From: Adiantum capillus-veneris
Taxonomy: Eukaryota; Streptophyta; Polypodiopsida; Polypodiales; Pteridaceae
NCBI GenBank assembly: GCA_014529385.2
Contig: CM043944.1
Span: 91,257,914-91,321,913, forward strand
Direction: 5' to 3'
DNA: 64,000 nt
Positions 47,664 to 59,278 of the stretch are shown here, piece by piece. Below the pieces are notes generated by a model. That model saw only the letters and a list, made by a program, of their open reading frames with translations, was not told the DNA's origin and did not search any database. Within the stretch, counting starts at the first letter, position 1; every line of letters starts with the position of its first letter. The position numbers and the translations under genes were made by a program.

Positions 47664-48026
47664 TCACATAACTCGGCAAGAGTTGGCATTCTCATCACTA
47701 AAGATGTGAGAGTTAACTTCCGGCATTGACGCTGCCTCATCTCCATCCACATCTGACGACAGCAATTGGCCCTTTAGACCGTTCTTGCTCTTGTTACTAA
47801 CTTTGAAGTTGCTGTTGAATGACTAGAGGTTGTCTAGATGGTCATTGTGTCGGGGATGTAGTGACTCTTGCCGCCCTGAAGATCCACCTTCTTCCCTATC
47901 TTTTGAAGAAATTTCACCAGTACTTTTGGATCGACGGAGCCCACCATGAGTGAAGGCAGCAATACCCTATATTCCATTGAGGGCTTTCTTCACCCGCTTC
48001 ATGCAGGCATCGCAATCTATGGAGAC
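47664..48026 (-). pseudogene. Captured HIPP (heavy-metal-associated domain) gene fragment
   Basis: Minus strand from 48026: VSIDCDACMKRVKKALNGI, with the C-x-x-C metal-binding pair of an HMA domain (CDAC), then a TAG. After a frame change comes GSVDPKVLVKFLQKIGKKVDL, the second half of the same HMA fold as in plant HIPP proteins, and a polar tail (NGLKGQLLSSDVDGDEA) to a stop at 47664. HMA domains bind metal ions through the two Cys; HIPPs are plant metallochaperone-like proteins. The fragment lies inside the inner CACTA, bounded by repeat copies on both sides. It is a host gene piece taken up by the transposon and now broken. Confidence 0.78.
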
Positions 48027-48240
48027 CTAAATCTAATCTAATATAACGTAAATCTAAATCTAGCGTAAATAAACGTAAATCTAATTAAAAATAAACCTAA
48101 ATCTAATCTAATTTAACTTAAATAAACCTAAATCTAATTTAACGTAAGTCTACATCTAACCTAATCTTTAACGTATTTTAGGATAGTTTCCTACGACGTT
48201 ATAACTCTCTTCTTCTTGTGTGTGTGTGCGTGTGTGCCAA
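48027..48240. repeat. Direct repeat copy B flanking the captured fragment
   Basis: Partner of 47407-47595, including cttaaataaacctaaatc-type arrays and tttcctacgacgttataact followed by a GT run. Confidence 0.88.
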
Positions 48241-48399
48241 TAAAAAGAGATAAATGGTATAACCTTTCTATCACCCATGCCAAGTATGATAGATTGGTTA
48301 TGCCATTTCCCTCTTGAATAATAGGTCTTGAGTTCAACTCCTCGTCGGCTAGATCTTTAGGTCTTTTAATTTTAATTAGTTTCCTACGACGTTAAATTA

Positions 48400-48620
48400 G
48401 TTTCTCTCTCTTTCTCTCTCAATGTGTGTGCGTTTTTTGTTTATGCGTGTTTTCTCTCTCTTTTCCTCTCTCAATGTGTGCGTTTTTTGTTTATGCATGC
48501 TCTCTCTCTCTTTTCCTCTCTCAATGTGTGCGTTTTTTGTTTATGCATGCTCTCTCTCTTTTCCTCTCTCAATGTGTGGGTGCATTCTTTGTTTATGTAT
48601 GTGTGTGTGCGTTTTTGTTT
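48400..48620. repeat. Minisatellite of ~50-bp units, four copies
   Basis: ctctctcaatgtgtgcg followed by ttttttgtttatgcatgc recurs with aatgtgtg at 48421, 48473, 48523 and 48571. Confidence 0.93.
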
Positions 48621-48630
48621 ATGTTTGTAC

Positions 48631-48631
<1 letters not shown>

Positions 48632-48681
<50 letters not shown>

Positions 48682-48702
48682 AACACTATGTGTGTGTGTG
48701 TA

Positions 48703-48733
<31 letters not shown>

Positions 48734-48798
48734 AAGAGGGGAAGGGAACATGAGAGTGAGGAGAGGGAAGGAGCATACCTGGCTCTCCTTCCTCTCCT

Positions 48799-48832
<34 letters not shown>

Positions 48833-48836
48833 GAGA

Positions 48837-48899
<63 letters not shown>
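48632..48899. repeat. CT, GT and GA microsatellites
   Basis: CT at 48633-48678, GT-rich to 48712, GA-rich to 48770, GT at 48803-48831 and about 28 GA units at 48841-48898, just before the subterminal region of the inner CACTA. Confidence 0.95.
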
Positions 48900-48903
<4 letters not shown>

Positions 48904-48989
48904 CGTTACCTGCTCCTTGCTTGAGGGCGCCGAAAAACTCAGATCTGAGATCTGAGTTTTTGGGCGCTCTCTGTTATTTTTTTAGCCCA

Positions 48990-49105
48990 ATCGGCATCGC
49001 TATGAGCGTCGCAAATTTTTGTAAATTTGCGACGCTCATAGCGACGCCGGGAATTTTTTTTTTTTGAGCGTCGCTGTGTGAGCGTCGCTAATATGAATAG
49101 CCTCT
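48990..49105. repeat. Subterminal repeats of the inner CACTA, right side
   Basis: gctatgagcgtcgcaaattt is followed by its near inverse (aaatttgcgacgctcatagc), forming a hairpin, then two gagcgtcgct copies. It mirrors 41060-41275. Confidence 0.88.
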
Positions 49106-49112
49106 TGTAGTG

Positions 49113-51368
49113 GCAGTTGAACTAGTAGGACAATAGCATGCAAGGATCCATGGACTTCTTATGTGGACTATGCATGATTGGCCAGGATATAGAGAAGCTT
49201 CTGGTAATGGTTATTGATTTACAAAATTCTCGCTATTTGCAAGCCCTTTGCCTTGGCCTGATTCATGCTTTGATATATGCAGGACTAACAACTTCGGGAT
49301 ACAATGCATGTCCAATTTGCGGGCAGTCTTTGGATGTGCGCTATTCTACCTCTCTTCGAAAGACAATTTATCAAGGCCACCACCGTTATCTTCCAGATGG
49401 CCATCACTTGCGCGAAGGCCAGCTTGGTTGCGTCGAATGTCATCCTATGCATGTACAAGAGTGGCGTCGCCGATGGGAGCAACATGAGGGGCAACCTGTT
49501 CCAGGAATGAAACGTTTGTCCATTCTCCATACGTTGCCGTACTGGGGTGATCTACTACTTAACAATTTGCTGGATCCAATGCATATATTCAAGAATGTGG
49601 GAGAGCTCCTTTGGAAGACAATCATGGGAATGAAAGACAATCGAGCTTCACGAGATGATTTGCAGTCGGTTGGAAAGATGCCAGAGCTGTGGCCTTTCAC
49701 CAGAGCGCCATGGGTATTGCTAAAAAATGAAGAGCGACAAGTGAAAAGGGTGATTTCAGAGTTCAGGACGCCAACAGGATATATGCGATGTCTCAAGATA
49801 GCATTCACCCGTGACGATCAACTGTCAGGGTTGAAATCCCACGACTGGCATAAGTTCTTGCAATTCATTCTTCCAATTGCGATCAAGGGGTGTTTAACGG
49901 AGGAAGTGAGGACCTGCATATACAAGATTTCAGAGCTAGTGCGGTGGATCTCTTCCAAGGAGATACGGGAGGAATCTATTGCAGTCGCAAGGGCTAACTC
50001 CATTGAGGCAGTTTTCATGATTGAGAAGTATCTACCCACGAGCTACCTAACTATCCAAATGCACTTGCTCGTCCATGTAGTAGATGAGGTTGCAGTGGCA
50101 GGTACAGTCCACAGCTGTTGGATGTTCTTTTTAGAGCGGTTCATGAAAACACTTAAGGGTTTTGTTCGCCAAAAAGCGCATCCAGAGGGGAGCATGGAAG
50201 AAGGATGGCTGGTGCAGGGAGCATGGAAGAAGGATGGCTGGTGCAACAGTCTCTTGTATTGACGACCGAATTTCTATCCGTTTCTGACCCAGAAATGCCT
50301 CGACTGTGGAGCGATGAGGAGGATGCAAGACTGGTGGGAGAGGATCCGCAAGGGCAAGGGGTGCCGAAGAAAATGAACCTGGCCATGCGAGAAAATATCA
50401 TGAAGTTCTGTATACTAAATTCAGCGCCGATGCAAAAATGGCTTGAAAGGTACGAAGAAGAGAAAGAGAGACGCAATCTAGAGCAACAGGATTTCACGCG
50501 AAGTCGAACGACTAGAGGCTTACCCTTGCCAAACTATCTCGCTCCTCTACCTGAATTCCCTACAATGGCATGGTTGGACAAGACAATGAGAGCAGCTCGA
50601 CAGATCGGAGAACCCATATCTCTAGAAGAGGAAGAGCTGGCTATTGGATGTGACTGGAAGTATCATACATACATGGCACTGTGGTCGCATGGAAAGCATT
50701 TCAGAACACAACAAATTGACAGCAGAAGAAACATGTTTGATAGTGGGGTAATGGTTAGTTTCATGCAAAAGAGCAGGGCCAGTGCTAGAGACACGAATGA
50801 GAGCACTAGCAACCTGGATTACTGTGGTCTGGTGTTAGATATCCTGAAAGTAAGCTTTAGGCGTTTTGAGATGTTTTTGTTGGATGTGAAGTGGTTCAAG
50901 GTGATTACTTCTGGTCGCAATGCAACGGTATGCAGAGATGGAAACAAACTTGTGCAAATAGATTCTACAAAGACTTGGACAGATGCGAGCGACACATTTG
51001 CTCTCCCCGAACATTGCAAGCAAGTGGTCTTTGTATCGGACCCTCGAGAGCGACAATGGTGTTTTGTGGTTCAGGTTGCTCCAAGAAATAAACAAGTATT
51101 TGAAGGGCAAGATCTCCTGGAGGAAAGTCAGTTAGACGACGTCCATACTACTGTGACATTAGATGAGATGGACGAAGGTATGGCAGAGGAAGCTGACAGA
51201 TATACAAGGGATGACGCAGACGAGCCAGAATTGACACTTGTAGATGAAGATGCAATGGTTGAAGACAATCTGCCAGAACGAGTTGGGGCAGAGTTATGTT
51301 TGCAATTAGAGATAGACGATGATACAGTGCAAGATCTTATCGATGATGCCTCACTCGTCGATGCCTAG
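49113..51368 (+). pseudogene. tnp2-like transposase of the outer CACTA, C-terminal half
   Basis: Resumes the reading cut at 41035. HGLLMWTMHDWPG follows in one frame, then from about 49283 GLTTSGYNACPICGQSLD, LPYWGDLLLNNLLDPMHIFK, GLKSHDWHKFLQFILPIAIK, HLLVHVVDEVAVAGTVHSCW and FLERFMKTLKGFVRQKAHPE. A 29-bp tandem duplication (50191-50248) then shifts the frame. The C-terminal part continues from there (LPNYLAPLPEFPTMAWLD) with a DUF4216-like region (FLLDVKWFKVITSGRNATV, TFALPEHCKQVVFVSDPRE) and an acidic tail ending DDASLVDA. Further changes: a stop in VGQ-stop-HARIH and frame changes before 49280. Confidence 0.9.
50191..50248 (+). repeat. 29-bp tandem duplication in the tnp2 exon
   Basis: agcatggaagaaggatggct starts at 50191 and again at 50220. 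As 29 is not a multiple of three, it causes a +2 frameshift in the transposase. Confidence 0.95.
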
Positions 51369-51475
51369 GCCTGTAAGTGTTTGTGTGAAGACTTTGATTT
51401 AAAATTAAGCTTAAAGTTAATTTAAACAACTGTGTTCTGACGCTTTATTTTACTTTCTTTGTGCAGGACTTTAGT

Positions 51476-52546
51476 ATGGCAGACGAGATTCCAGATCCCA
51501 CTTCCATGAGTGCAGATGCATTCATGGGCTTCGTTACACGGATGACGCCTGCTCAGATGGCAGAGACTTCTCAGTACTAGGTAGCCAGAGACATGGGTAC
51601 TATGCCTCCGGGCTTCACACCCGAGGGACCGACGCCTAGGGAGGGGACGCCTACGGGGTTCAGGATGCCTATGGGTACGACGCCTTCTTCTCCCATCACG
51701 GCCGCTTCGACACCTAGGGGTGGGGCAGAGGCGGGTACATCCTCATCTCCACATCATAGGCGCACTCGCTGATCTCGACGATCGTCAGGTGGAGGTGGTG
51801 GTTGCTGTGGAGGAGGGTCCATAGATGCTTCGACCCCTCCTCGCTCACGACCCCCGTCTTACCCAGGCACACCTCTCGACACACCTCTTGGCACACCTCA
51901 GACACCTTGGGGGGCACACGATCCTAGTGCCTCCAAGCTCTATACTATACGAGGAGATGGTGTTTTTAACCAGCATTCTAACGTCTTGGGATCAGCAAGA
52001 AAAGGAAAAATTCACTTACATAGTGGAGACCATCCTGAGAGAGTACCAGCCTGCTCCGGGTTCTTCTGTTGTTTCGGCGCGGTGGATCAAGGGTGTTGCA
52101 CAAGACACCATCAAACATCGACGAGATGCAGCTCGGAAGTCTTTTAGGACCGGCTTGCCGAAGCCTTCGGGCATCCCACACGAGACGTGGCTACAGATCA
52201 GGGAGGATGAGCGGACAGCGGTCACGCGGTTCAGACAGCAGCGTGAGGCCGCGCAGGTACGACAGATGACTAGGGGGACATCTCATCTTGGCAGCGGAGG
52301 CTTCGACACCTTTCGCTATGAGTTTGTGAGTTTCAAATCCAATCTTAACTATGGCGTTTTTTAAAACGCGATGAATCATGTATTCTTATTACTTTGATTT
52401 TTGTATAAACGCAGAATCTTGCGATGCATCGAGCTCCATCACGCAAGGAGAAGTCAGATGGATATCGCAGAGGTATCTATGAAGTACTGAATGATCTTGA
52501 AGCTTCAGGAGAGCCTGTAGACTGGGAGGCCTTACAGTCTTGCTGA
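51476..52546 (+). pseudogene. Transposase_24-like second protein of the outer CACTA, broken
   Basis: Starts MADEIPDPTSMSADAF at 51476 after a tgcag acceptor. Then TP-rich segments (TPEGPTPREGTPTGF), a Gly run with a Cys pair (GGGGGCCGGG) also seen in the inner element's protein, and TPLDTPLGTPQTP. In another frame follows the folded part (DQQEKEKFTYIVETILREY, LPKPSGIPHETWLQIRED) and SHLGSGGFDTFRYEF at a gtgagt donor (52325). The last exon 52415-52546 reads NLAMHRAPSRKEKSDGYRRG to a TGA. Breaks: TAG at 51578, TGA at 51770 and a frame change between about 51905 and 51990. Confidence 0.82.
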
Positions 52547-53279
52547 TCGCTTGAGGTGAGACGTTAATATGTGTGAGGTAATTTAATTAAGTCAGTATAT
52601 GTGAAGTAATATAAATACTAATTTTGTGAGTTTTCCTATGTGCAGGTTGCGACGCCTAGTCATTAGTGGACCAGATTTCATCTATATGCTTTGTGAGACA
52701 CAGACACGCTTCTGTGTCTCTTTTTTGTACAAACAGTTAGTATTCAGATAGTTGTTGTTTCCCTTATGGTTATGATTATTGTCATTGTCATTGTATAGAC
52801 AGTTATTGTTTCTCTTTCTGGTTATGCTTATGGTTATTGTTAATTTTTTTTATGGTTATGGTTATCTGCATTATGGTTTTGATCAAAGTGATTATAGCCG
52901 GTTATGGTTTTAAGTTATGTTTATGCTTTTAAGTTATGGTTATGGTTCGTTATGGTTATTCTTTTAAGTTATGGTTATGCTTTTAAGTTATGGCTATGCT
53001 TTTCAGTTGGTACGGTTGTCTTTCATTGGCCTTAAATCTCATGTGAGATTCTACATGCTATGCATGTAGGAGGCGTATACATGATATGGTTTTTTTTGAA
53101 AAGTTTATGTAAAAACAAAGGGAACTCTTCCGATATTTCTGTGCGCGGGAGCATGGTTGATATTTTGGTGCTGCTCGCTTTCTTGGGCAAAGGGCAGGAA
53201 GTCTGGCTGTGGCTGTGTCCATATTTTAACTGGGCACAGGCCAGGCTACCTGCCCTCTGCCCAAGAAAATTTTTTTCTG
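52547..53279. repeat. 3' region of the outer CACTA with tatggtta-rich repeats
   Basis: 52740-53010 is made of ttatggttatg and cttttaagttatgg phrases repeated irregularly. No reading frame belongs here. Confidence 0.75.
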
Positions 53280-53436
53280 CTATGGTCATCACTATATGCA
53301 TTGCTATGCACGTCTCTATACGCGTCGCTATCAGCGTCGCTAATAGCGACTGGTTTCAGAGCGACGCGGATAGCGACGCGCATAGCAACGGATCGCATCG
53401 ATATCTGCGTCGATAACACCATCTTTTGTTGTAGTG
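53280..53436. repeat. Right subterminal repeats and end of the outer CACTA
   Basis: Repeats of cgtcgctat, tagcgac and gcgacgc, ending atcttttgttgtagtg at 53436. The inverted end equals the CACTACAA consensus type. Confidence 0.9.
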
Positions 53437-53439
53437 GAA

Positions 53440-55346
53440 GTAGCTTGATATACAGACTTGAATTGTCCCCAATGGTCCTCCATGTAGTAATGGGGGCACC
53501 CCTCAAACGTATCTACTCCATAGGTGATACTAAGGTCTATGTCATCTTCACAGTCCAAATAAGTACTAGATGGCTCACAACCTACTTGGTTCATAGGGGT
53601 AACTCTCGAATGCGGAGGCTGTGGTCCTAGCACTAAGGGGGGTAATGGTGTGGTTTGGAAAAAATTTTGGGTTCTAGGGACCATATGCTGTGATGTTTGC
53701 TCAATGGGTGGGGCAGGCATTAATGCAAGAACTTGAGGCAAGTTTGTACAGGCTAAGGATGGTCTATTTTCCATTATGTGTTTAAGCACTAGACAATCCT
53801 TAGCTTGATGGCCATACCTATCACAAGCATTGCAAGTCCCATTAAACTTCACTCTAAAGGTAGGGCATTTAGTGGTGCTATGTCGTCCCAAGAAAACATA
53901 GCACAATTGTTGCTCCCTTCTTAGATACATATGATTGTTTTGTGGAGTACAATTACCCCGAAGGCTTTCTTGGATAGTCTTGGTGAATTCAGCCAAAGTC
54001 AACTCATATACCTTTGGCTCTTTCACAATTGGCTTTAGGGTCACCGGATCATGCCCAATTGCTGCAAGCTAGTAGCTTTTTACTCAGCAGACACTCTTTC
54101 TCCTTCAATCATTAGATTGTCTTCCAATTGGATTGCATTGGTGGTGACTGCTTACCAAGTAGTGATACCTCTAATGACTAGGTCATTATAGATATCCTTA
54201 TGTCGTAGTCTCCTAATGAATTTATCAAGAAATTGGTTATTGTTGAAATGCTCATTTGGATTACAACGAGAATTCAAATGCTTGAAGAAACTAATAAAGT
54301 CTCTCACCGACTCACCTTCCTCCCATTGGGTTTTTTCGAGATGAGATGATACGCCCCAAAGCACTCCCTCTCATATGTACTCTTTCAAGAACAATCTTCT
54401 AAGAGTAGGATAGTGCTTGGGCTCTTCATTCCTTAGGGCTCTATACCAATTCCCCGCCTTCCCACTTAAAGTCAAGCTTAAAGCCTTGCACTTATGTAGT
54501 TCATTCTTATCTTCCATGGAATCACATCCATGTTCAAATACCTCAATATGATTTCTAACATCTTCATCTCCATTGAATTTTTGTGTGAGCTTGTCCACTT
54601 GTATTGCCTTACTTCTAGGCTCTCTATCAGGCGTGCTATACATATTTTTAGAAATAGACCAACCGATAGCTGGAGCAAAGTTTTGGCATATGGTCTATCC
54701 TTGGGTTCCAAGATTGGTATGAAATTGCACCATGTGGTGGCCCAAAGCTCATATGTGTGGCCCTAGGCATAGGAAACATAGGATGTGACATGTTAATGCT
54801 AGCTGGTATGGATCCACTAGAATAAGATCTTGGATAGGGTGTTCGTGGAGTGTAAGCTGTTGAAACAGGGCCAATAGACACATATGATTGATATACACTT
54901 GTAGGTATTACTGTAGGCATTGTGCTACTAGGTAACGGTGCTTTACTAATGAATGAGATCCAAGGTGTACTTTTTGCCATGATCATTACTGGGATAGGCA
55001 TAGTATCGATAGTGTGTTTGAGGGAAAGATGAGATAAATTTGGAAAGGTAAAACTATTGCTTGTGGGCTCATATTGTATCGAGACTCTAGGAAAAACAAC
55101 ATATGAAGGATCCATGGGACTTATTGAGGGAGTCTCCATTTGTGATAGGGTCCGTTTTTTGGCCTTTCTTGTATCCAAGAATCTCATAGGACCCGTCAAA
55201 GGAATGTTAATTCCCATGTTTTGCCTCTCTGACTGGACAACCCCATGGATGATAGCACATACCATCCATTTCCACTCCTCGAGACTTGTGGCACTAGACT
55301 TGGATTGTACAACCTCTGACCAACCCACATGGTATGTGTAGCTCAT
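53440..55346 (-). pseudogene. gag: gag of the minus-strand retroelement, front part
   Basis: Minus strand from 55346. A Pro/Ser-rich N-terminal region comes first (MSYTYHVGWSEVVQSKS; TMPTVIPTSVYQSYVSIG). Then the Retrotrans_gag domain in two frames: LTQKFNGDEDVRNHIEVFEH, LTLSGKAGNWYRALRNEEPK and EEGESVRDFISFFKHLNSRC. Then GTCNACDRYGHQAKDC, a full CCHC zinc knuckle near 53805-53850. It ends at VYQAT where the outer CACTA landed; the rest is at 35087-38248. Frames change near 54645, 54370 and 54100. Confidence 0.82.
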
Positions 55347-56895
55347 GTACAGGTTGTAAAAGTCTTAGTTTACAATTCATACTTCCAATTTTCATTGAGA
55401 AATACCCCCTCTAAGCTTGCATGCTGGAGGTTCCCCTTGAAGTGGAGGCATTATGGCTCCCAATGGTCTAACCCTCAGTGATTTCTAATTTGGGAGCATC
55501 CAGTTGCTTGACTGGCATAATTGTTGTCATAGGGGCCTTTTCATTCATGGCTTGGTGTTGCTCTATTTTTTGTAGGCTCTCAATTTCCCTCTCCCTAGTT
55601 CCTTGCATATATCATTCGAACTCTTGTACTTTAGTGAGACTCCTTCCATTGGGTAGTAGAACTTCAAAGGGTGATGGATTGGTAGTGTCTCTAGTGAATG
55701 TAGGGGGTAGGATATCAACATGGACACTCTTGGAGGGTATAGAGTCTACATGAGAAGTGAAAGCAGAATCTACCTCCCCATTGTCTTCATTTACTTCATT
55801 AGATATTGTAGGCTCTGAACGAGTGGCTCGACTAATGGTTTGCATTAGGCAACTAAACACACTAGCACTTGGTTTTGGGGCTGAGAGATGTACGTTGTGG
55901 TTTGTATTTTGTGGGTATGGGGTAGTTTTCACTCCATCATGTTAGAATCAAAGGAAGAGTTACTAGCGACTGCAATGTGTGGGACTTGGATTGCACTACA
56001 TTGGGTCCCAGCAGCCAAAGGCTCGAAACCTAACACGGGTGGATAATGGGTTATTGTGTAATTTTAGGCACTCTCTAACTGCTCAAACTCTAGCACTTGT
56101 CCAAATCATAAATACATATGATGTGTGTACCTAAAAGTGTTGACAAGTACCCTAAGGGGCCAATGGAGCTCTTTCTTTCTTTTGCCTACATGGGGGGCTA
56201 GTTGGAGTCTTTTTGTTTTCGTGTCAATTCAAAAAAGAATACAACTAATTACAAGGCGTTTTTTTTTTCTCTTTTTTTATAAAAAAATTGGGTCTCAGAG
56301 ATATCAACTCAAAATTTGACAAAAAATTTGGGTTCCAGAGATATCAACTCATTTTTTGACAAAAAATTTGCAATTAGTTAAAACTTAACAAAGCCTAAAT
56401 TTATAGAAAAATAGAAAATAGGCAACGTTGTCATTTTACAATAAAATGTAAACAAAATTGCAACAGAGTCTCGATTACCCCCAAAACGGAACAACCGCCT
56501 TCAACACATCTAGATCTACACAAATAGACAACACAGACATACTTCCTAGTCTTTCAATCGTGCCAAAAAAAAACCTCAACACAAATGCAGGTTGCGGTTG
56601 AAGCTTGGCACAGAGCGGGTCCACGACAAAGATGCCAAAAATGTCAACTGCGAGGAGTTTTCCCAACGCCGTGTGTGAGCCATAGGGGATGCAAGCATAC
56701 AACTTGTGCACACAAACAAGCTCTATGACTACATATGGTGTGTCACTCACCTCCTACACTGTTGCCCACTGAGGGAATTGTGTGCACGCTAAGAGGAAGA
56801 ATCCACCACTGCTACTGTCCTCCTTGCTATCACCATACTCGCCGCTACTCAATTGCCTATGCCCTCCCTCCCTCCCTCCCTCCCCCCCCCCCCCC

Positions 56896-56938
<43 letters not shown>

Positions 56939-58948
56939 GATCACACAAACACAGCCCAGAGGATAAGGCAAGAGCTCAACTTCATACATTCAAAATAATA
57001 AAAAGACTAGGTTTACAATTCTTCAGTAGGGGTCCATCCTTTTCACATACGGACACCCACATTCGATCACTCAACACTAAATAAGTTTGGTGTGCAATCT
57101 GGTGCGCCTCTCATCGACAATCACCAACCTTTGATCATAAACATATGGGACCAACAAGCCTGGAACATGACTCAATATGATGCTTAGAGTTAACATTGCA
57201 ATGTGTTGCTGATGTGCCACCCCACCCATAGTCGTACATGCAAAGCTCTTCCAAAACTTTAGACAATGTTACAATGGTGTGTTCAAACTAGATATTTTAA
57301 ACTTTATGCCTAGGGATTCTCATTTGGCCAATGGCCAACTTACAAGGCTTTTGGGTTCAAGACAAAAGAATTATCAAAATGAGGCTCAAAGTTCAATGAT
57401 TCTTAAGTCTTTTGTACATAGATTTTCAAAATAAATTTATGAGTACATCAAAATTGTGGGCATAGAGAAGGTGTGGTAGACTAGGAAGGTGCCCGTTAAC
57501 TATTTCCACCAAACATTCCCCCCTTCCTAGCCTTTGCACATCAAGATTTGTTGGTTGAACTGTAGTAGTCAAACTATTGTTTCTCTAGTGTTGTGATGCA
57601 TGTGAACTTGGCAGCCCAAGCCACTATATCTGCCTGTATTGACAGTTCTTTGAATGAGTTTTTGAGCACTACACTATGGCATGCAATATGCCGTTCTTGT
57701 GGATCTTTAATGAGGGGATTGAAAATGATAGAATCCATTTCAAAGAACCCCGTCATGAATTCCTCTTTGAAGTTTTGCATATAGTGAGAGGACATAAACA
57801 TATTCCGTGAGTACATGACCATAAATATATTCTATTGGGAACTTGAGTCTCTAGGTTCCATGCAATGCATGCACTTCCTTCAAGAAATACCTACCATGGG
57901 TGCTCTATTGCATCTATGTCTTCAAAACCTTGAATGCATGTGATGATCATCTTTGCTATTTTTGTTAGCATTTGGCATGTTGAATCTGGCACATCTCTCA
58001 TTAAGCACTACTTTCATTGTGTGCATCATGTTAGACTTTGTTAGATTGTAATTGTTCATGGGTTTTGACAACATTGGGTAATTCAACATTGATGGCATGC
58101 GGCTCTTTTAGATGAAGTAACTATCCTAGGGCTGTCATCAAAAAACTGGAAAAAATGTAGGGTCAATTGCTGAGATGTTGTGGTGCATTTCTAAACATAG
58201 TCTCATCTTGTGGCTGCTTCTCAAACCACTTTTTCCTCCACAGGGGTTGATTTTCTAAATTTAAGAGCACTTGACTTGTAGTAATTGGTACATCCTCGTA
58301 GTCCCCTTTTGCATTTGGCTTTAGAGAGGGTGAAAGATTCTTTTTTCATAGGAGGGATTCATGTTTCATCAAAGGCAATGGAATTATTTCATGGCCAAAG
58401 TTCTTGACCACTACATCTGGTTTTATCATTAGGAGGGCCGCTGACTCTAGCACCTTAAGCTCATATAGCATATATTCTTTATGTGAGCTGGCGAGAGTGT
58501 CCTCTATCCACCTCCTGAGTTCCTCCTTGGCATCTGCTTGCTGAGTGCCTTCTTCAAAATCATGTAGCCCACCCCTTGTAGATGTGCTTAGTAGATCCAA
58601 GGGGGGTAGGTCTGGTCTTTCAAACTCTATCACCAATTTTGTAGTTTGTTGGGCGAATACTATTGCCTTTGCTTGTAGGGCACTGATTGCCAGATCTTTG
58701 CTTTGCAATTCTTGAGCATGATTTTATGCTTGGCTCGCTAGATTGGCTTTATCTTTTGCTAGTAGCTGATCTTGTAACTCTTTGATCTCCTGGTCTCTTT
58801 GTGTTTGTGTGGTCACTTGTCCTACTAGCATCATCTGCCTTTGAATATTTTCTTGTGCTAACTCCACTTTTAGCACTTTAATCTCCTCTTCTATGGGAGT
58901 AGGATCTTGAGAGGTTGAGGCAGGAGTGAGGTGGCATCCTGCATGGCT
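55347..58948 (-). pseudogene. Degenerate minus-strand coding region, unrecognised
   Basis: Several open stretches on the minus strand look protein-like and read in one direction: 59020-58724 (PTPIEEEIKVLKVELAQENI, coiled-coil-like), 58708-58346 (LAISALQAKAIVFAQQTTKL, EELRRWIEDTLASSHKEYML), 57822-57574 (ERHIACHSVVLKNSFKELSI), 56750-56475 and 55932-55612. I do not recognise the protein. Position and strand suggest a leader or Gag-type protein of the same or an older retroelement, but it could be a decayed host gene. Confidence 0.4.
56859..56938. repeat. Poly-C tract and (CT)n run
   Basis: Four cctc-type units, then about 23 C in a row (56884-56906) followed by about 14 CT units. Confidence 0.95.
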
Positions 58949-58950
58949 AG

Positions 58951-58955
58951 GAGGG
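58951..58955. other. TRIM target-site duplication GAGGG (left)
   Basis: gaggg precedes the left LTR and recurs at 60572-60576 after the right LTR. Confidence 0.88.
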
Positions 58956-59020
58956 TGTTGGGGTTGCAGCTGTGGCGGGTGTTGGCGGTGAGGAGCCATG
59001 GCATGGAGGAGATGCAGCAA

Positions 59021-59089
<69 letters not shown>

Positions 59090-59278
59090 GAGAAAGAAAA
59101 AACAACACGCTATTTTTTATTCTCAATTTGTGTAAAAGGACTTACAATATATGAAGCCAAAATTGCTATGCAGACTCAAACTCTAACTGAAGTCCAACTG
59201 AAGCTAGCTTTCATGCTATAGGGGACAGTGCCCATGGGTTGACAACTGCTCACCAAAATTGGGCTTGCATACCCAACA
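58956..59278 (-). repeat. 3' LTR of the TRIM-like element
   Basis: Contains (GA)n and (GATA)n runs at 59024-59090 that are shorter or absent in the partner LTR, which explains the length difference. Confidence 0.9.

Larger units (their letters stand above)
41036..49112 (-). mobile_element. Inner CACTA (En/Spm) transposon, 8.1 kb, minus orientation
   Basis: Left end CACTACAAGAGG at 41036 and its inverse cctcttgtagtg ending at 49112. Flanking triplets are GCG and GCA, a 3-bp duplication with one changed base. It interrupts the outer element's tnp2 between DIADA and VELVGQ, in register. Subterminal regions 41070-41275 and 48995-49095 carry many tagcgacg/cgtcgct repeats. Coding is on the minus strand: tnp2 (46961-43234) and a Transposase_24-like gene (42961-41640). 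Its proteins are close relatives of the outer element's, so one CACTA has jumped into a family member. Confidence 0.92.
38252..53436 (+). mobile_element. Outer CACTA (En/Spm) transposon, 15.2 kb, itself interrupted
   Basis: Left end CAATACAACACAACATGG and right end, inverted, CACTACAACAAAAGATGG align over some 45 bp (both continue through a stretch like atatcgatg). The flanks carry TSD GAA. Subterminal regions are full of short GTCG-type motifs. Content on the plus strand: tnp2 (39784-41035 and 49113-51368) and a Transposase_24-like gene (51476-52546). The 41036-49112 part is a second CACTA. Without it the element is about 7.1 kb. The left tip reads CAATA rather than CACTA, which should impair transposition. 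Confidence 0.92.

Noticed and set aside
48422-49067. Several overlapping ORFs rich in Cys/Val/Ser-Leu
   Set aside because: Products of GT/CT/GA repeats in all frames.
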